A DNA stretch of 64,000 bases from Agromyces sp. ISL-38 (GCF_018613935.1 NZ_JAGGPF010000007.1:1-64000); one strand, 5' to 3'; positions 9,026-16,306 are shown, counted from the first letter of the stretch. Numbers and translations: made by a program. Notes: generated from the sequence alone by a model not told the origin.

Positions 9026-9350
9026 AGTCGGGTCGGTATTCGATCGAGGGAAGGTTTCATCATGGCGGATTTCGGTGCTTCTTACGGCGAGATGGAGGCG
9101 ATGTCGTCGAAGCTCGGTGACGCGCGCGATGACATTCAGGGTCAGCTCGACCAGCTGAAGAGCGCGGTGGACAACCTGCTGGGCAATGACTTCAAGACGC
9201 AGCACGCGTCGGGCAAGTTCGGTCAGGGGTATGAGGAGCTGACGACGGGGCTGAAGTCCGCGGTCGACGGCATCGGTGAGATGGGCGAGGCGCTGCGTGG
9301 CATGATGCAGGCGATCCAGGACCTCGACCAGCAGCTCGCCGGCGGCTGAG
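9026..9350 (+). repeat. 325-bp perfect direct repeat, copy A
   Basis: Bases 9026-9350 are identical by eye to 14934-15258. The repeat covers 36 bases of leader and the whole WXG100-like gene plus one base. Identity stops abruptly at both ends. Confidence 0.95.
9062..9349 (+). CDS. WXG100-family (ESAT-6-like) protein, copy A
   Basis: A 95-residue, cysteine-free, largely helical protein with a helix-turn-helix pattern: helix 1 about 8-40, turn LLGNDF (about 44-49), helix 2 about 60-92. Size and position next to the FtsK ATPase identify it as the small exported T7SS substrate. It departs from the family in two ways. The WxG turn is replaced by LLGN, and there is no clear YxxxD/E export motif near the C-terminus (IQDLDQQL). 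Ribosome site GGGAAGG lies 8 bases upstream. The gene is duplicated without any change at 14970. Dimer formation with itself or with the 108-residue neighbour is expected from the family but not shown. Confidence 0.87.
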   Translation: MADFGASYGEMEAMSSKLGDARDDIQGQLDQLKSAVDNLLGNDFKTQHASGKFGQGYEELTTGLKSAVDGIGEMGEALRGMMQAIQDLDQQLAGG

Positions 9351-9443
9351 TCCGAGTCGGCGCACGGGCGCCGGCCGCACACCCACAGACCCCGAGCAGC
9401 ACAACCACGGACCACCTGACAGAAGGAGCGAGGAGTCGGCGCC

Positions 9444-9770
9444 ATGACGGACGTCAAGATCAGCTATTCCGTGCTGAACGAACTGAACGGCTCGTTGAAG
9501 CAGATCATCGTCGAGCTCGAAGAGGCCTCGAATCGTGCGTCGGCACTCGAGGACGCGATCGGCGACCCTTGCGGCCGCAACGATCTGCGTGAGGCGGCGG
9601 AGGAATTCGAAGACGGCTGGGACGACCGGCGCAAGTTCCTGAAGGAAGACATCGCCAATGTCCAGAAGCACGTCGAGGAGATCGGCAAGGCATGGACCGA
9701 GTGGGACACCGAGGCAGCAGCGAGCCTCGCGGTCGAGGCCAACGAGGCCGAAACGCTGCCTCGAGGATAG
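9444..9770 (+). CDS. Small helical WXG100-like protein of the T7SS locus
   Basis: A 108-residue acidic protein predicted to be two long helices around a short turn at GDPCGRND (about 41-48). Trp residues occur in FEDGWDD and AWTEWDTE. Size, charge and position between a WXG100-like gene and a large T7SS partner suggest a second WXG100-superfamily member, perhaps the heterodimer partner. The canonical WxG motif is not present. AGAAGGAG lies upstream of the ATG. It is followed after 12 bases by the 402-residue gene, so the two are likely co-transcribed. Unlike the neighbouring WXG100-like gene it has no duplicate in the window. Confidence 0.7.
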   Translation: MTDVKISYSVLNELNGSLKQIIVELEEASNRASALEDAIGDPCGRNDLREAAEEFEDGWDDRRKFLKEDIANVQKHVEEIGKAWTEWDTEAAASLAVEANEAETLPRG

Positions 9771-9782
9771 GAAAGGCAAGAC

Positions 9783-10991
9783 ATGTCTGCGGGTGAATCC
9801 CCGAAGGGACGCAGGATCGAGTGGATCGAGGGCAATCCCTCCGACATCGAGACGCGCGGCAATCAGATCGTCGATCTGGGCGACCAGATGATCGGCTCGG
9901 CCGGGGTGCTGAAGGCGGTCGCCGACGGTGCGACCGGCATGGAGGGACTCTCGGTCGAGAAGCTCAAAGACGTGATCGGCGATGTGCATGAGGAGCTCAA
10001 GCTCGCCGGTGAACGCTACTCGCCGACCGGTCACGCGCTCACGAAGTACGCGTCCTCGCTCGAGGAGGTGCAGACCGGACTTCGCAGCATCGTCGACGAT
10101 GCCGAGCACTACTGGCAGCAGTACGGGAACCTTCCCGGATACATCGACGGGCAGCGCCCGGCCATCGGAATGCCCTCACCCGGAAGCCCTGAGTCCACCG
10201 AGCTGGCAGAAGACGACCAGGCGAAGCAGGCCGCCTACGACAAGTGGGAAGAGAAGGCGGAGGCGTTCGACGCCAAGTACGACACCTGGGAGTCGGCGTT
10301 CGAAGACGCCACGAACTCGATCGGCGAGGCGACCGACGGTGGCATCAGCGACAGCTGGAAGGACAACATCGCCGGGTTCGCGGACGTCGCGCTCGACGTC
10401 CTCGCCGTGGCCGGCATCATTCTGGCCGTGCTCGCCATCATCATCGGCGGACCGCTCATCGCCGTTCTCGGCGCGATCGTCGCTCTCGCGACCCTGGCGC
10501 TGACGCTGTACATGAAGGCCTACGGGCGGGCGGACTGGGGCGATGTCGCATGGGCTGTCATCGGCGTCCTGCCGATCGGCAAGCTGGGCAAGTTCGCCGA
10601 GGGCGGGAGCGAAGGAATGAAGGCCTTCATGAAGGGATTCGTCGCGGCCGACGAGTTCGGCGATCTCGCGGGCGTATTCCGAACCGGCTTCAACTCCGGC
10701 GGCCTCACCGCGCTGTCGCGTTTCGGCAATGGCGCCACCGAGGTCTGGAACTTCCAGCGGGCAACTCCTCTCGGCTGGGGTGAGACCCTCGGCCGGTACA
10801 TGGGCTTCGGTTCCGCCGAGGAGCTCGCCGAGGCCGGCGCGCGATCCAATGGCTGGGCCGACATCCTCTCCGGCCACTGGGACGTGAACCTCAAGGGCAC
10901 CGTGGCGAACTCGGTCCAGTTGTACGATCTGCTGTCGGGCGATGAGCCCCCAGTAGACTCGTGGCGCGAACAGCTCGCCCAGAACAGTTGA
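9783..10991 (+). CDS. Large T7SS-associated membrane protein, module 1
   Basis: A 402-residue protein. The first 190 residues are helical and highly conserved in the second module. They open with PKGRRIEWIEG and continue through LGDQMIGSAGVLKAVADGA, a layout like the N-terminal export domains of large T7SS substrates (inference). Residues about 200-245 are hydrophobic, enough for two membrane spans. The C-terminal 150 residues hold small helices and end in VDSWREQLAQNS. No known toxin fold, nuclease or ADP-ribosylation motif is visible, and the C-terminus is conserved between paralogues, unlike polymorphic toxins. It forms a module with the two genes that follow. It could be a secreted pore-like protein or a membrane component of the secretion machine. 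Confidence 0.7.
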   Translation: MSAGESPKGRRIEWIEGNPSDIETRGNQIVDLGDQMIGSAGVLKAVADGATGMEGLSVEKLKDVIGDVHEELKLAGERYSPTGHALTKYASSLEEVQTGLRSIVDDAEHYWQQYGNLPGYIDGQRPAIGMPSPGSPESTELAEDDQAKQAAYDKWEEKAEAFDAKYDTWESAFEDATNSIGEATDGGISDSWKDNIAGFADVALDVLAVAGIILAVLAIIIGGPLIAVLGAIVALATLALTLYMKAYGRADWGDVAWAVIGVLPIGKLGKFAEGGSEGMKAFMKGFVAADEFGDLAGVFRTGFNSGGLTALSRFGNGATEVWNFQRATPLGWGETLGRYMGFGSAEELAEAGARSNGWADILSGHWDVNLKGTVANSVQLYDLLSGDEPPVDSWREQLAQNS

Positions 10992-11034
10992 TCGCCGCGG
11001 CAGAGCGCACCCGTAACCACGTAGAGACGAGCCG

Positions 11035-11643
11035 ATGTCACTGAGAGATGAGTTGATCGGTGCTCCGCGCACGATCCCGCCGTACCAGATCGTGCTGCCG
11101 TCGGGGTGGCGGGAGTATTCTGCGGATGACGCGACCGAGCAGGCGCTCCTCGAGCAGGCGAAGGCCCGGCTGCGTTCGCAGCATCGGCCCGACCTGGCCG
11201 CGCAGCTCACTCACGCCTCGCGTGATGCCTTCGCCAGGATGCGCCAGAGCAGCACGATCGCGTTCTATCTCCAGGCGGATGCACCCGACGAGCAGGTCAT
11301 GCCGATCTCGATCACCGCGTCGCGATTGGTCGCGCCCGACGGCGGCACGCTCGACGCGCAGGTCTCCGACCTCGTTCGCAATCACGGTGCCGAGGCGTTC
11401 AACGACGACATGGTGCTCGTGCGCTGGAAGGTCTCATCGACCAGGCAGCTCGGCGCCGAGCGCGTCGGCACGCTCTCCATCTCGTACCTCGCACCCATCC
11501 CCGGCACGATGCGGCGCGAAGGGCTGCAGTTCGTCGCCGTCATCCTCCACCCTGTCGGGCTCGAGGCGGACGACCCGGCCCTGGTGAAGCTCACCTTCGT
11601 GTGCGACGCCATCATGTCGACCTTCGCTTGGATGCCCGCATGA
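11035..11643 (+). CDS. T7SS-locus partner protein A, module 1
   Basis: A 202-residue soluble protein beginning MSLRDEL, of mixed alpha/beta character. It is clearly homologous to the protein at 13661: both share a PSGW or PAGW segment, the RPDL.AQL helix, RM.S..TIAFY, QVMPISI or QIMPISI, and a C-terminal KL.FVCDAIM. No catalytic motif is evident. It lies between the large membrane protein and another small gene whose start codon overlaps its stop (ATGA at 11640), implying coupled translation and a shared complex. A chaperone role, by analogy of position with EspG in mycobacterial ESX loci, is possible but there is no sequence similarity that I can see. Confidence 0.65.
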   Translation: MSLRDELIGAPRTIPPYQIVLPSGWREYSADDATEQALLEQAKARLRSQHRPDLAAQLTHASRDAFARMRQSSTIAFYLQADAPDEQVMPISITASRLVAPDGGTLDAQVSDLVRNHGAEAFNDDMVLVRWKVSSTRQLGAERVGTLSISYLAPIPGTMRREGLQFVAVILHPVGLEADDPALVKLTFVCDAIMSTFAWMPA

Positions 11644-12269
11644 TCATCGAGATGCAGTTGCCCCCTGGGGCGTGGAGCGGCTTGCCGCGGCAATTCCCGA
11701 CGGGCTCCGGCCAATCGGCCGACGAGTGGTTCGAGGAGCTCGCCCAGGCGTACTCGGCGGAGCATGGCGGCAGTCTCACGTCCGAGCAGGTCGGCGGGCT
11801 TCGCGACCTGGTGGGGGAGGCTCGGGCGCAGATCTCCGATCGCGACGTCGCGACGCTGCTCTTCCGGCCGGTCGGCGCGCCGGTGACCGCCGTGGTCCAC
11901 GTGCAGCTCGCTGCCGCCGAACCAGACACCCGAGACGCGATCGCGCACGCGCTGCTGCCCGACGTGCCGATGGCGCTGCCGCCGAAGATCGGGCCCATAG
12001 AGCACGCGACCTTCGGCACCGGCCACAAGGGCACCTTCCTCTCCGGTGAGCTCCACGACGATCGTGCGGTCGGGGGCACGAGTTACGCGTTCGCCGCCGA
12101 CGGCATCGTGGTGCACGTCTTCACGGGCCCGCTGCCTCCGTTCGTGCTCGGGCTCATCGAGGCCCCCTCGACGAGGTCGTGGCGTCGATGCGACTTCTCG
12201 ACGACGGCACTGCGTAGCGGATGCCGATGGGCAGCAATGCCCATTGGTCGTCTGCCTGAGGCTCGATAG
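11640..12269 (+). CDS. T7SS-locus partner protein B, module 1 (C-terminus probably frameshifted)
   Basis: Reads as 209 residues. Homologous to the product at 14263: both have FP(T)..G.S..EWFE, a helix ending in LR.L(V/I), ATLLFRP or ATILFRP, and MAL.P. The match breaks after GLIEAP. The paralogue continues LDDIVRTIRF, and here the +1 frame encodes LDEVVASMRL directly after a run of five C (12163-12167) and would stop at 12217. One missing C therefore explains the divergent tail, either as a real frameshift or a sequence error. The read-through tail covers the next operator. Start overlaps the upstream stop by ATGA. Function unknown. Confidence 0.62.
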   Translation: MIIEMQLPPGAWSGLPRQFPTGSGQSADEWFEELAQAYSAEHGGSLTSEQVGGLRDLVGEARAQISDRDVATLLFRPVGAPVTAVVHVQLAAAEPDTRDAIAHALLPDVPMALPPKIGPIEHATFGTGHKGTFLSGELHDDRAVGGTSYAFAADGIVVHVFTGPLPPFVLGLIEAPSTRSWRRCDFSTTALRSGCRWAAMPIGRLPEAR

Positions 12270-12272
12270 CGT
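12226..12272 (+). promoter_or_regulatory. T7SS-locus operator/promoter 3
   Basis: Perfect palindrome ATGGGCA-GCAA-TGCCCAT (12227-12244), followed by T at 12245. TAGCGT (12267-12272) starts 22 bases after that T, the same spacing as in the other sites. The -35 position (12244-12249, TTGGTC) overlaps the right arm. It drives the module-2 membrane protein at 12360. Confidence 0.72.
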
Positions 12273-12359
12273 CACAGTGTGGTCGCACTCCGCGGCCGCA
12301 GACCGTGGCCGCACGCAAGGGATCACGGCGGCATCGCACCGAGCCTGGGGAGCACTGAG

Positions 12360-13616
12360 ATGGTCGATTCCCCGAAGGGGCGCAACATCGAGTGGATCGA
12401 GGGCGACCCCGGGGCCATTGCCGAACGCGGAGTGCAGATCGTGCAGCTCGGCGACCAGATGATCGGTTCGGCAGGGGTGCTCAAGGCCGTGGCCGACGGC
12501 GCATCCGGCATGGAAGGGCTCTCGGTCGACAAGCTTCGCGAGGTCGTCGGCGACGTGCACGAGCAGCTCAAGCTCGCCGGCGAGCGGTACACGCCCACCG
12601 GCTGGGCCCTGAGACGGTACGCCGACGTGCTCGACGACGTGCAGCTCGGCCTGCGAGCGCTCGTCGAGGACTGCGAGGCGCACTGGGGCGAGTACAGCCG
12701 GCAGGCGACGATCGTCGGCGATCTCGAGTGGCGGCGCGGGGGCAGCATGCCCGGCGACGCAGGCGCAGGCGAAGCGGACGGGATCGAAGAGGAACTCGGC
12801 ACGGCGACGACGGATCGTGATCGTGCCTACTCCGCGTGGCAGGAGGATGCCGAGGCGTACGACGAACGCTTCGACACCTGGGAAGCTGCCTTCGACCGTG
12901 CGACGAACGAGATCGGCGACGCCACCGACGGCGGGATCAGCGACTCCTGGCGCGACGATGTCGCCGGATTCGCCTCGACCGCGCTCAAGGTGCTGCAGAT
13001 CGCGGGCATGGTGCTCGCGGTGCTCGCCATCATCGTCGGCGGTCCGATCATCGCGTTCCTCGCCACCGTGGTCGGCATCCTCACCCTCATCGCGACGCTC
13101 TACATGAAGTACTACGGTCGGGCGAGCTGGGGCGATGTCGCCGTCGCGGTCATCGGCGTCATCCCGTTCAGCAAGCTCCCGGCGGTCTTCGCGGGCGCAC
13201 CGGGCGCCGGCGGCTCCTTCTTCAAGGCGATGGTGGGCGCCGACGACGCGATCAAGGGCTGGGGACAGTTGTCGTCCGGCTGGCAGGTATTCAGGTCCGG
13301 ATTCAGCACTGCTGGGCTGACCGGCTTCTCCCGGTTCGCGGGCGGCGCGAGCGAGGTCTGGCCGTCGGTGGCCCGACAGATCGGCGACCCCGCGGACTGG
13401 GTCATCCGGAGCGTCGGTGCAGGCGACCACCTCGCGAGCACGCTCGACAACCTTGCGGACCCCGTCAAGTACTGGGACGTCGTCGACGGGCTCATGGCCA
13501 AGCCCTTGTCCGACACGGTGTCGTCGCTTGCAGGAGCCATCTGGGCGCCCTCGGAGCCGGCACCCGACCTCCCCGTAGACTCGTGGCGTGACCAGCTCGC
13601 TGCGAGCACGGCGTGA
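12360..13616 (+). CDS. Large T7SS-associated membrane protein, module 2
   Basis: A 418-residue paralogue of the protein at 9783. The N-terminal 120 residues are nearly collinear (PKGRNIEWIEG, LGDQMIGSAGVLKAVADGA, GDVHEQLKLAGERY.PTG). The middle carries the shared ATDGGISDSW.D sequence. Residues about 202-247 are hydrophobic and the tail ends VDSWRDQLAASTA. The linker around residues 125-160 is different and longer. Start ATG follows GGGGAG; a dedicated operator and -10 lie 90-135 bases upstream, so this module can be transcribed alone. No toxin domain is visible. Two full-length paralogues in one locus suggest a functional pair (heteromer or alternative subunits) rather than one enzyme. Confidence 0.7.
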   Translation: MVDSPKGRNIEWIEGDPGAIAERGVQIVQLGDQMIGSAGVLKAVADGASGMEGLSVDKLREVVGDVHEQLKLAGERYTPTGWALRRYADVLDDVQLGLRALVEDCEAHWGEYSRQATIVGDLEWRRGGSMPGDAGAGEADGIEEELGTATTDRDRAYSAWQEDAEAYDERFDTWEAAFDRATNEIGDATDGGISDSWRDDVAGFASTALKVLQIAGMVLAVLAIIVGGPIIAFLATVVGILTLIATLYMKYYGRASWGDVAVAVIGVIPFSKLPAVFAGAPGAGGSFFKAMVGADDAIKGWGQLSSGWQVFRSGFSTAGLTGFSRFAGGASEVWPSVARQIGDPADWVIRSVGAGDHLASTLDNLADPVKYWDVVDGLMAKPLSDTVSSLAGAIWAPSEPAPDLPVDSWRDQLAASTA

Positions 13617-13660
13617 GCGGCGTGTCGCCGAGTCCCGACGAGAGACGAGATCCGCCCACG

Positions 13661-14266
13661 ATGTCCCTTCGCGACGAGCTCGACCGTTCGCCTGATCTCC
13701 CGCCCGCATGGCGCATCATGCTCCCCGCGGGCTGGGTCGAGCGCGCTCCTGACGCCGAGACCGAGCACGAGCTCACGGCGGCGACGGCCGCGAGGATGCG
13801 AGCCGCCCACCGGCCCGACCTCAACGCGCAGCTTCGGCGGCTCACGCGCGAGGCGTTCGACCGCATGCGCAGCCAGGACACGATCGCGTTCTATCACCAG
13901 GTCGCTGCCGTCGAGGGGCAGATCATGCCGATCTCGATCATCGCCTCGAGGCTTGCGTCTCCGATGGGCGGCCCGCTCGATGATCAGGTCGCGGATCTCA
14001 TCCGCAACCACGGCGCAGAGCCGTTCGACGACGCACGCACCATGATCCGCTGGAGCACCTCATCGACGATGGAATCGGGCGGCGAGCGCATCGGGCTCCG
14101 CGCGATCGGCTATCTCACGCCGGTGCCGCGCACGCATCGGCGAGCGGCGCTCCAGTTCACCGCGGCCATCACCCACCCGGTGGGGCTGGCCGACGACGAC
14201 CCGTCGCTCATCAAGCTCGAGTTCGTGTGTGACGCGATCATGGGCACGTTCGGATGGGCTCAATGA
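13661..14266 (+). CDS. T7SS-locus partner protein A, module 2
   Basis: A 201-residue paralogue of the protein at 11035, beginning MSLRDEL and keeping the RPDL.AQL, TIAFY, QIMPISI and EFVCDAIMGTF segments. An in-frame upstream ATG at 13613 would add 16 residues, but the start at 13661 matches the paralogue exactly. The stop overlaps the next start (ATGA at 14263). It follows its large partner after 44 bases, the same order as module 1. No catalytic residues can be named. Soluble, so it probably works in the cytoplasm with the large protein or the ATPase. Confidence 0.65.
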   Translation: MSLRDELDRSPDLPPAWRIMLPAGWVERAPDAETEHELTAATAARMRAAHRPDLNAQLRRLTREAFDRMRSQDTIAFYHQVAAVEGQIMPISIIASRLASPMGGPLDDQVADLIRNHGAEPFDDARTMIRWSTSSTMESGGERIGLRAIGYLTPVPRTHRRAALQFTAAITHPVGLADDDPSLIKLEFVCDAIMGTFGWAQ

Positions 14267-14907
14267 ACCTCGAGCTGAGCTATCCGGCTGCGAGCTGCTC
14301 GATACTGCCGCGAACCTTCCCGACGCCCGACGGAGCGAGTGAGGCCGAGTGGTTCGAGGCGATCGGGAGCCAGTACGCCGAGTCACAGGGCGAGCTCGAC
14401 GACATCCGACGCGAGTCGCTCCGACGCATCCTCGAGCGAAAGCGCCGCGACGTGCTCCCAGCAGACGAAGCGACGATCCTGTTCCGGCCCACGATCCTCC
14501 CGGTCTTCGTCACGATCCATGTGCAGGCGTTCGAGCGGACCGGCGCCGAGGTGGAGGCGCTCGTCGAGCGGGTGGGCATGCCCGAGACCACGATGGCGCT
14601 TCGGCCCCGCGTGGATCGATTCCCGAGCGAACTGCTCGGCGAGGGCCGCAAGGCCGCGTTCGTCGCGGCGGTCGCCGCCGACGACACGATGGCCGGATTC
14701 AGCTATCTCTTCGCCGATGCGCGCCGCGTGGTCAGTGTCTTCACCGCGCCCGCGACTCCGACGGCCCTCGGCATCCTCGAGCCGATCCTCGACGACATCG
14801 TGCGCACGATCCGGTTCGCTCCAGCGGATGCACCTGCACCCTCGACGACGCACCCCGAGACCGAATGGGGAGTGCTGCCCATTGGCCCTCCGGGGGGCCC
14901 CGCGTAG
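14263..14907 (+). CDS. T7SS-locus partner protein B, module 2
   Basis: A 214-residue paralogue of the protein at 11640 with an intact C-terminus: ATILFRPTILPVFVTIHVQ, then MALRPRVDRF and LGILEPILDDIVRTIRF. The start is set by the ATGA overlap with the upstream stop. Its last 14 codons run through the fourth T7SS operator (read as EWGVLPIG), so protein tail and promoter share DNA. No enzyme motif or membrane segment is seen. This copy is the reference against which the frameshift in module 1 is recognised. Confidence 0.65.
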   Translation: MNLELSYPAASCSILPRTFPTPDGASEAEWFEAIGSQYAESQGELDDIRRESLRRILERKRRDVLPADEATILFRPTILPVFVTIHVQAFERTGAEVEALVERVGMPETTMALRPRVDRFPSELLGEGRKAAFVAAVAADDTMAGFSYLFADARRVVSVFTAPATPTALGILEPILDDIVRTIRFAPADAPAPSTTHPETEWGVLPIGPPGGPA

Positions 14908-14910
14908 TGT
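14864..14910 (+). promoter_or_regulatory. T7SS-locus operator/promoter 4
   Basis: Palindrome at 14864-14883 is identical to that at 8964-8983. TAGTGT (14905-14910) begins 22 bases after its last T. The -35 position is TTGGCC (14882-14887). It lies inside the 3' end of the preceding gene and precedes WXG100-like copy B. The bases between operator and repeat differ from copy A, so the 20-mer is conserved independently of the 325-bp repeat. Confidence 0.7.
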
Positions 14911-14933
14911 GAATCGAGCAAACGGTCCGATCG

Positions 14934-15258
14934 AGTCGGGTCGGTATTCGATCGAGGGAAGGTTTCATCATGGCGGATTTCGGTGCTTCTTACGGCGAGA
15001 TGGAGGCGATGTCGTCGAAGCTCGGTGACGCGCGCGATGACATTCAGGGTCAGCTCGACCAGCTGAAGAGCGCGGTGGACAACCTGCTGGGCAATGACTT
15101 CAAGACGCAGCACGCGTCGGGCAAGTTCGGTCAGGGGTATGAGGAGCTGACGACGGGGCTGAAGTCCGCGGTCGACGGCATCGGTGAGATGGGCGAGGCG
15201 CTGCGTGGCATGATGCAGGCGATCCAGGACCTCGACCAGCAGCTCGCCGGCGGCTGAG
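14934..15258 (+). repeat. 325-bp perfect direct repeat, copy B
   Basis: Identical by eye to 9026-9350, same orientation, offset 5908 bases. Recombination between copies would remove the segment from the end of copy A to the end of copy B and leave one intact WXG100-like gene. Confidence 0.95.
14970..15257 (+). CDS. WXG100-family (ESAT-6-like) protein, copy B
   Basis: A 95-residue protein identical at every residue and base to the product at 9062, with the same leader and GGGAAGG ribosome site. Helix-turn-helix with the turn at LLGNDF in place of WxG and no clear C-terminal YxxxD/E. It closes the T7SS locus and is followed by a strong hairpin (15273-15300), so it forms a single-gene unit under its own operator. 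Two identical genes under separate promoters may raise dosage of the substrate, with identity held by gene conversion; that is inference. Confidence 0.87.
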   Translation: MADFGASYGEMEAMSSKLGDARDDIQGQLDQLKSAVDNLLGNDFKTQHASGKFGQGYEELTTGLKSAVDGIGEMGEALRGMMQAIQDLDQQLAGG

Positions 15259-15272
15259 CACAGGCAAGGGCG

Positions 15273-15300
15273 ACGGGGACGGGCTTCGGCTCGTCCCCGT
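15273..15300 (+). terminator. Hairpin terminator closing the T7SS locus
   Basis: Twelve-base arms 15273-15284 and 15289-15300 around a TTCG tetraloop, with one G-T pair, followed by TGTCGTGTCG. Placed 15 bases after the WXG100-like copy B stop. Confidence 0.85.
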
Positions 15301-15352
15301 TGTCGTGTCGCCGGGCCATACGCCCGTGGGCACAGACCGCGATGCCGCTTGC

Positions 15353-15358
15353 TAACGT
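15353..15358 (+). promoter_or_regulatory. -10 box of leaderless gene
   Basis: TAACGT, 7 bases before the ATG at 15366. Confidence 0.5.
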
Positions 15359-15365
15359 GGAACGA

Positions 15366-16280
15366 ATGGGGAGCCCGATGAGCGCGATGGAATGGGTCGA
15401 GACATCCGGCGAGCGCGGGGAGACACCCGAGCAGCTCGCCGCACTCGAGCGGGCCGCGTTCAGTGCGTACCCCGCGCTGCTCGAGGTCGTCGACCGGCAG
15501 GCCCGGGAGTTCGCCTCCGAGGCCGCCGGCATCGGCGCATCCCACGATCGCGATGCCCTCGCGGCAAAGCTCGCGGCACATCGTCGGCAGACGGTCGCCT
15601 CCCGGGTGCCGGGTATCGTGCGCTTCCTCCTCGGTGCGGCGGTGCTCCTCGGGCCCGTCATCGCATTCGCGCTCATCCTCGTACGCAGGGCCTTTCCGCT
15701 GGCGGATTCGATCGAGGTCGGCGGGATGCTGCAACTCATCGCCGGCGGCGCGGCGCTCGTCTCGCTCGTCGCCCTGCTCATCGACCGTCGACCGCTCGCG
15801 CTGGGCCAGCAGGTGCTCGACGGGGCGGCCATCGTCGCGGTCCTGACCGTCGTGCTCGCAGCATGGCAGACGACGGCGTCGCCAGAGATCGCCGGGTCGA
15901 ACGCCGGGAGCTGGATCGTGGCCGACGTCGTCGGCGCGCTCGCGATCATCGCACTCAACGTCGGCGAGCGCACGATGCGATCACGATCGCGTTCGGCGTT
16001 CGAACGCGGCATCGTCGAGGTTCGAGAGCGGCTTGCGGCACACGACCTCGAACTCTCCGCCGCCTACGCCATGCGGTTCGACGCGATCACCCGGGCGGTC
16101 GATGCGCTCCCGCTCGAGCAGCGCCGGGGAATGCTCGACGATCGCGATGCCGCGATCGAGCGACTCGTGGCGTCGGCGCGCCTGCGGCGGTCATCGGCCG
16201 ATCACGTGATGAACCTCCGGCTCGGCGAGTTGTGCCTCCAAGGAGCAGCGCGGTCGCCCCGGGCGGCGACGCCCTCGTGA
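15366..16280 (+). CDS. Unrecognised membrane protein downstream of the T7SS locus
   Basis: A 304-residue protein. Residues 1-80 are acidic and helical. Four hydrophobic helices follow (from VPGIVRFLLGAAVLLGPVIAF to GSWIVADVVGALAIIAL), then an Arg-rich, soluble helical tail. TAACGT at 15353-15358 ends 7 bases before the ATG at 15366, which would make the transcript leaderless. A second ATG at 15378 with GGGGAG upstream is a possible alternative. I do not recognise the family. Its place after the terminator suggests it is separate from the T7SS locus, though a link cannot be excluded. Confidence 0.65.
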   Translation: MGSPMSAMEWVETSGERGETPEQLAALERAAFSAYPALLEVVDRQAREFASEAAGIGASHDRDALAAKLAAHRRQTVASRVPGIVRFLLGAAVLLGPVIAFALILVRRAFPLADSIEVGGMLQLIAGGAALVSLVALLIDRRPLALGQQVLDGAAIVAVLTVVLAAWQTTASPEIAGSNAGSWIVADVVGALAIIALNVGERTMRSRSRSAFERGIVEVRERLAAHDLELSAAYAMRFDAITRAVDALPLEQRRGMLDDRDAAIERLVASARLRRSSADHVMNLRLGELCLQGAARSPRAATPS

Positions 16281-16294
16281 TCGGCGCACGAGCG

Positions 16295-16300
16295 TAGGGT
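16295..16300 (+). promoter_or_regulatory. -10 box of leaderless gene
   Basis: TAGGGT, 6 bases before the ATG at 16307. Confidence 0.55.
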
Positions 16301-16306
16301 CGGAGC

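Noticed and set aside
9783-13616. Large T7SS proteins as LXG or polymorphic toxins
   Set aside because: The C-termini are conserved between the two copies, no toxin motif is visible and no immunity-like gene follows. Secretion remains possible.
9026-15258. 325-bp repeats as ends of a mobile element
   Set aside because: No transposase, integrase, terminal inverted repeats or target-site duplication is visible; the repeat simply contains a gene.
15326-15343. A fifth T7SS operator (GTGGGCA half-site) before the gene at 15366
   Set aside because: Only the left half matches and its distance to TAACGT does not fit the 22-base rule.
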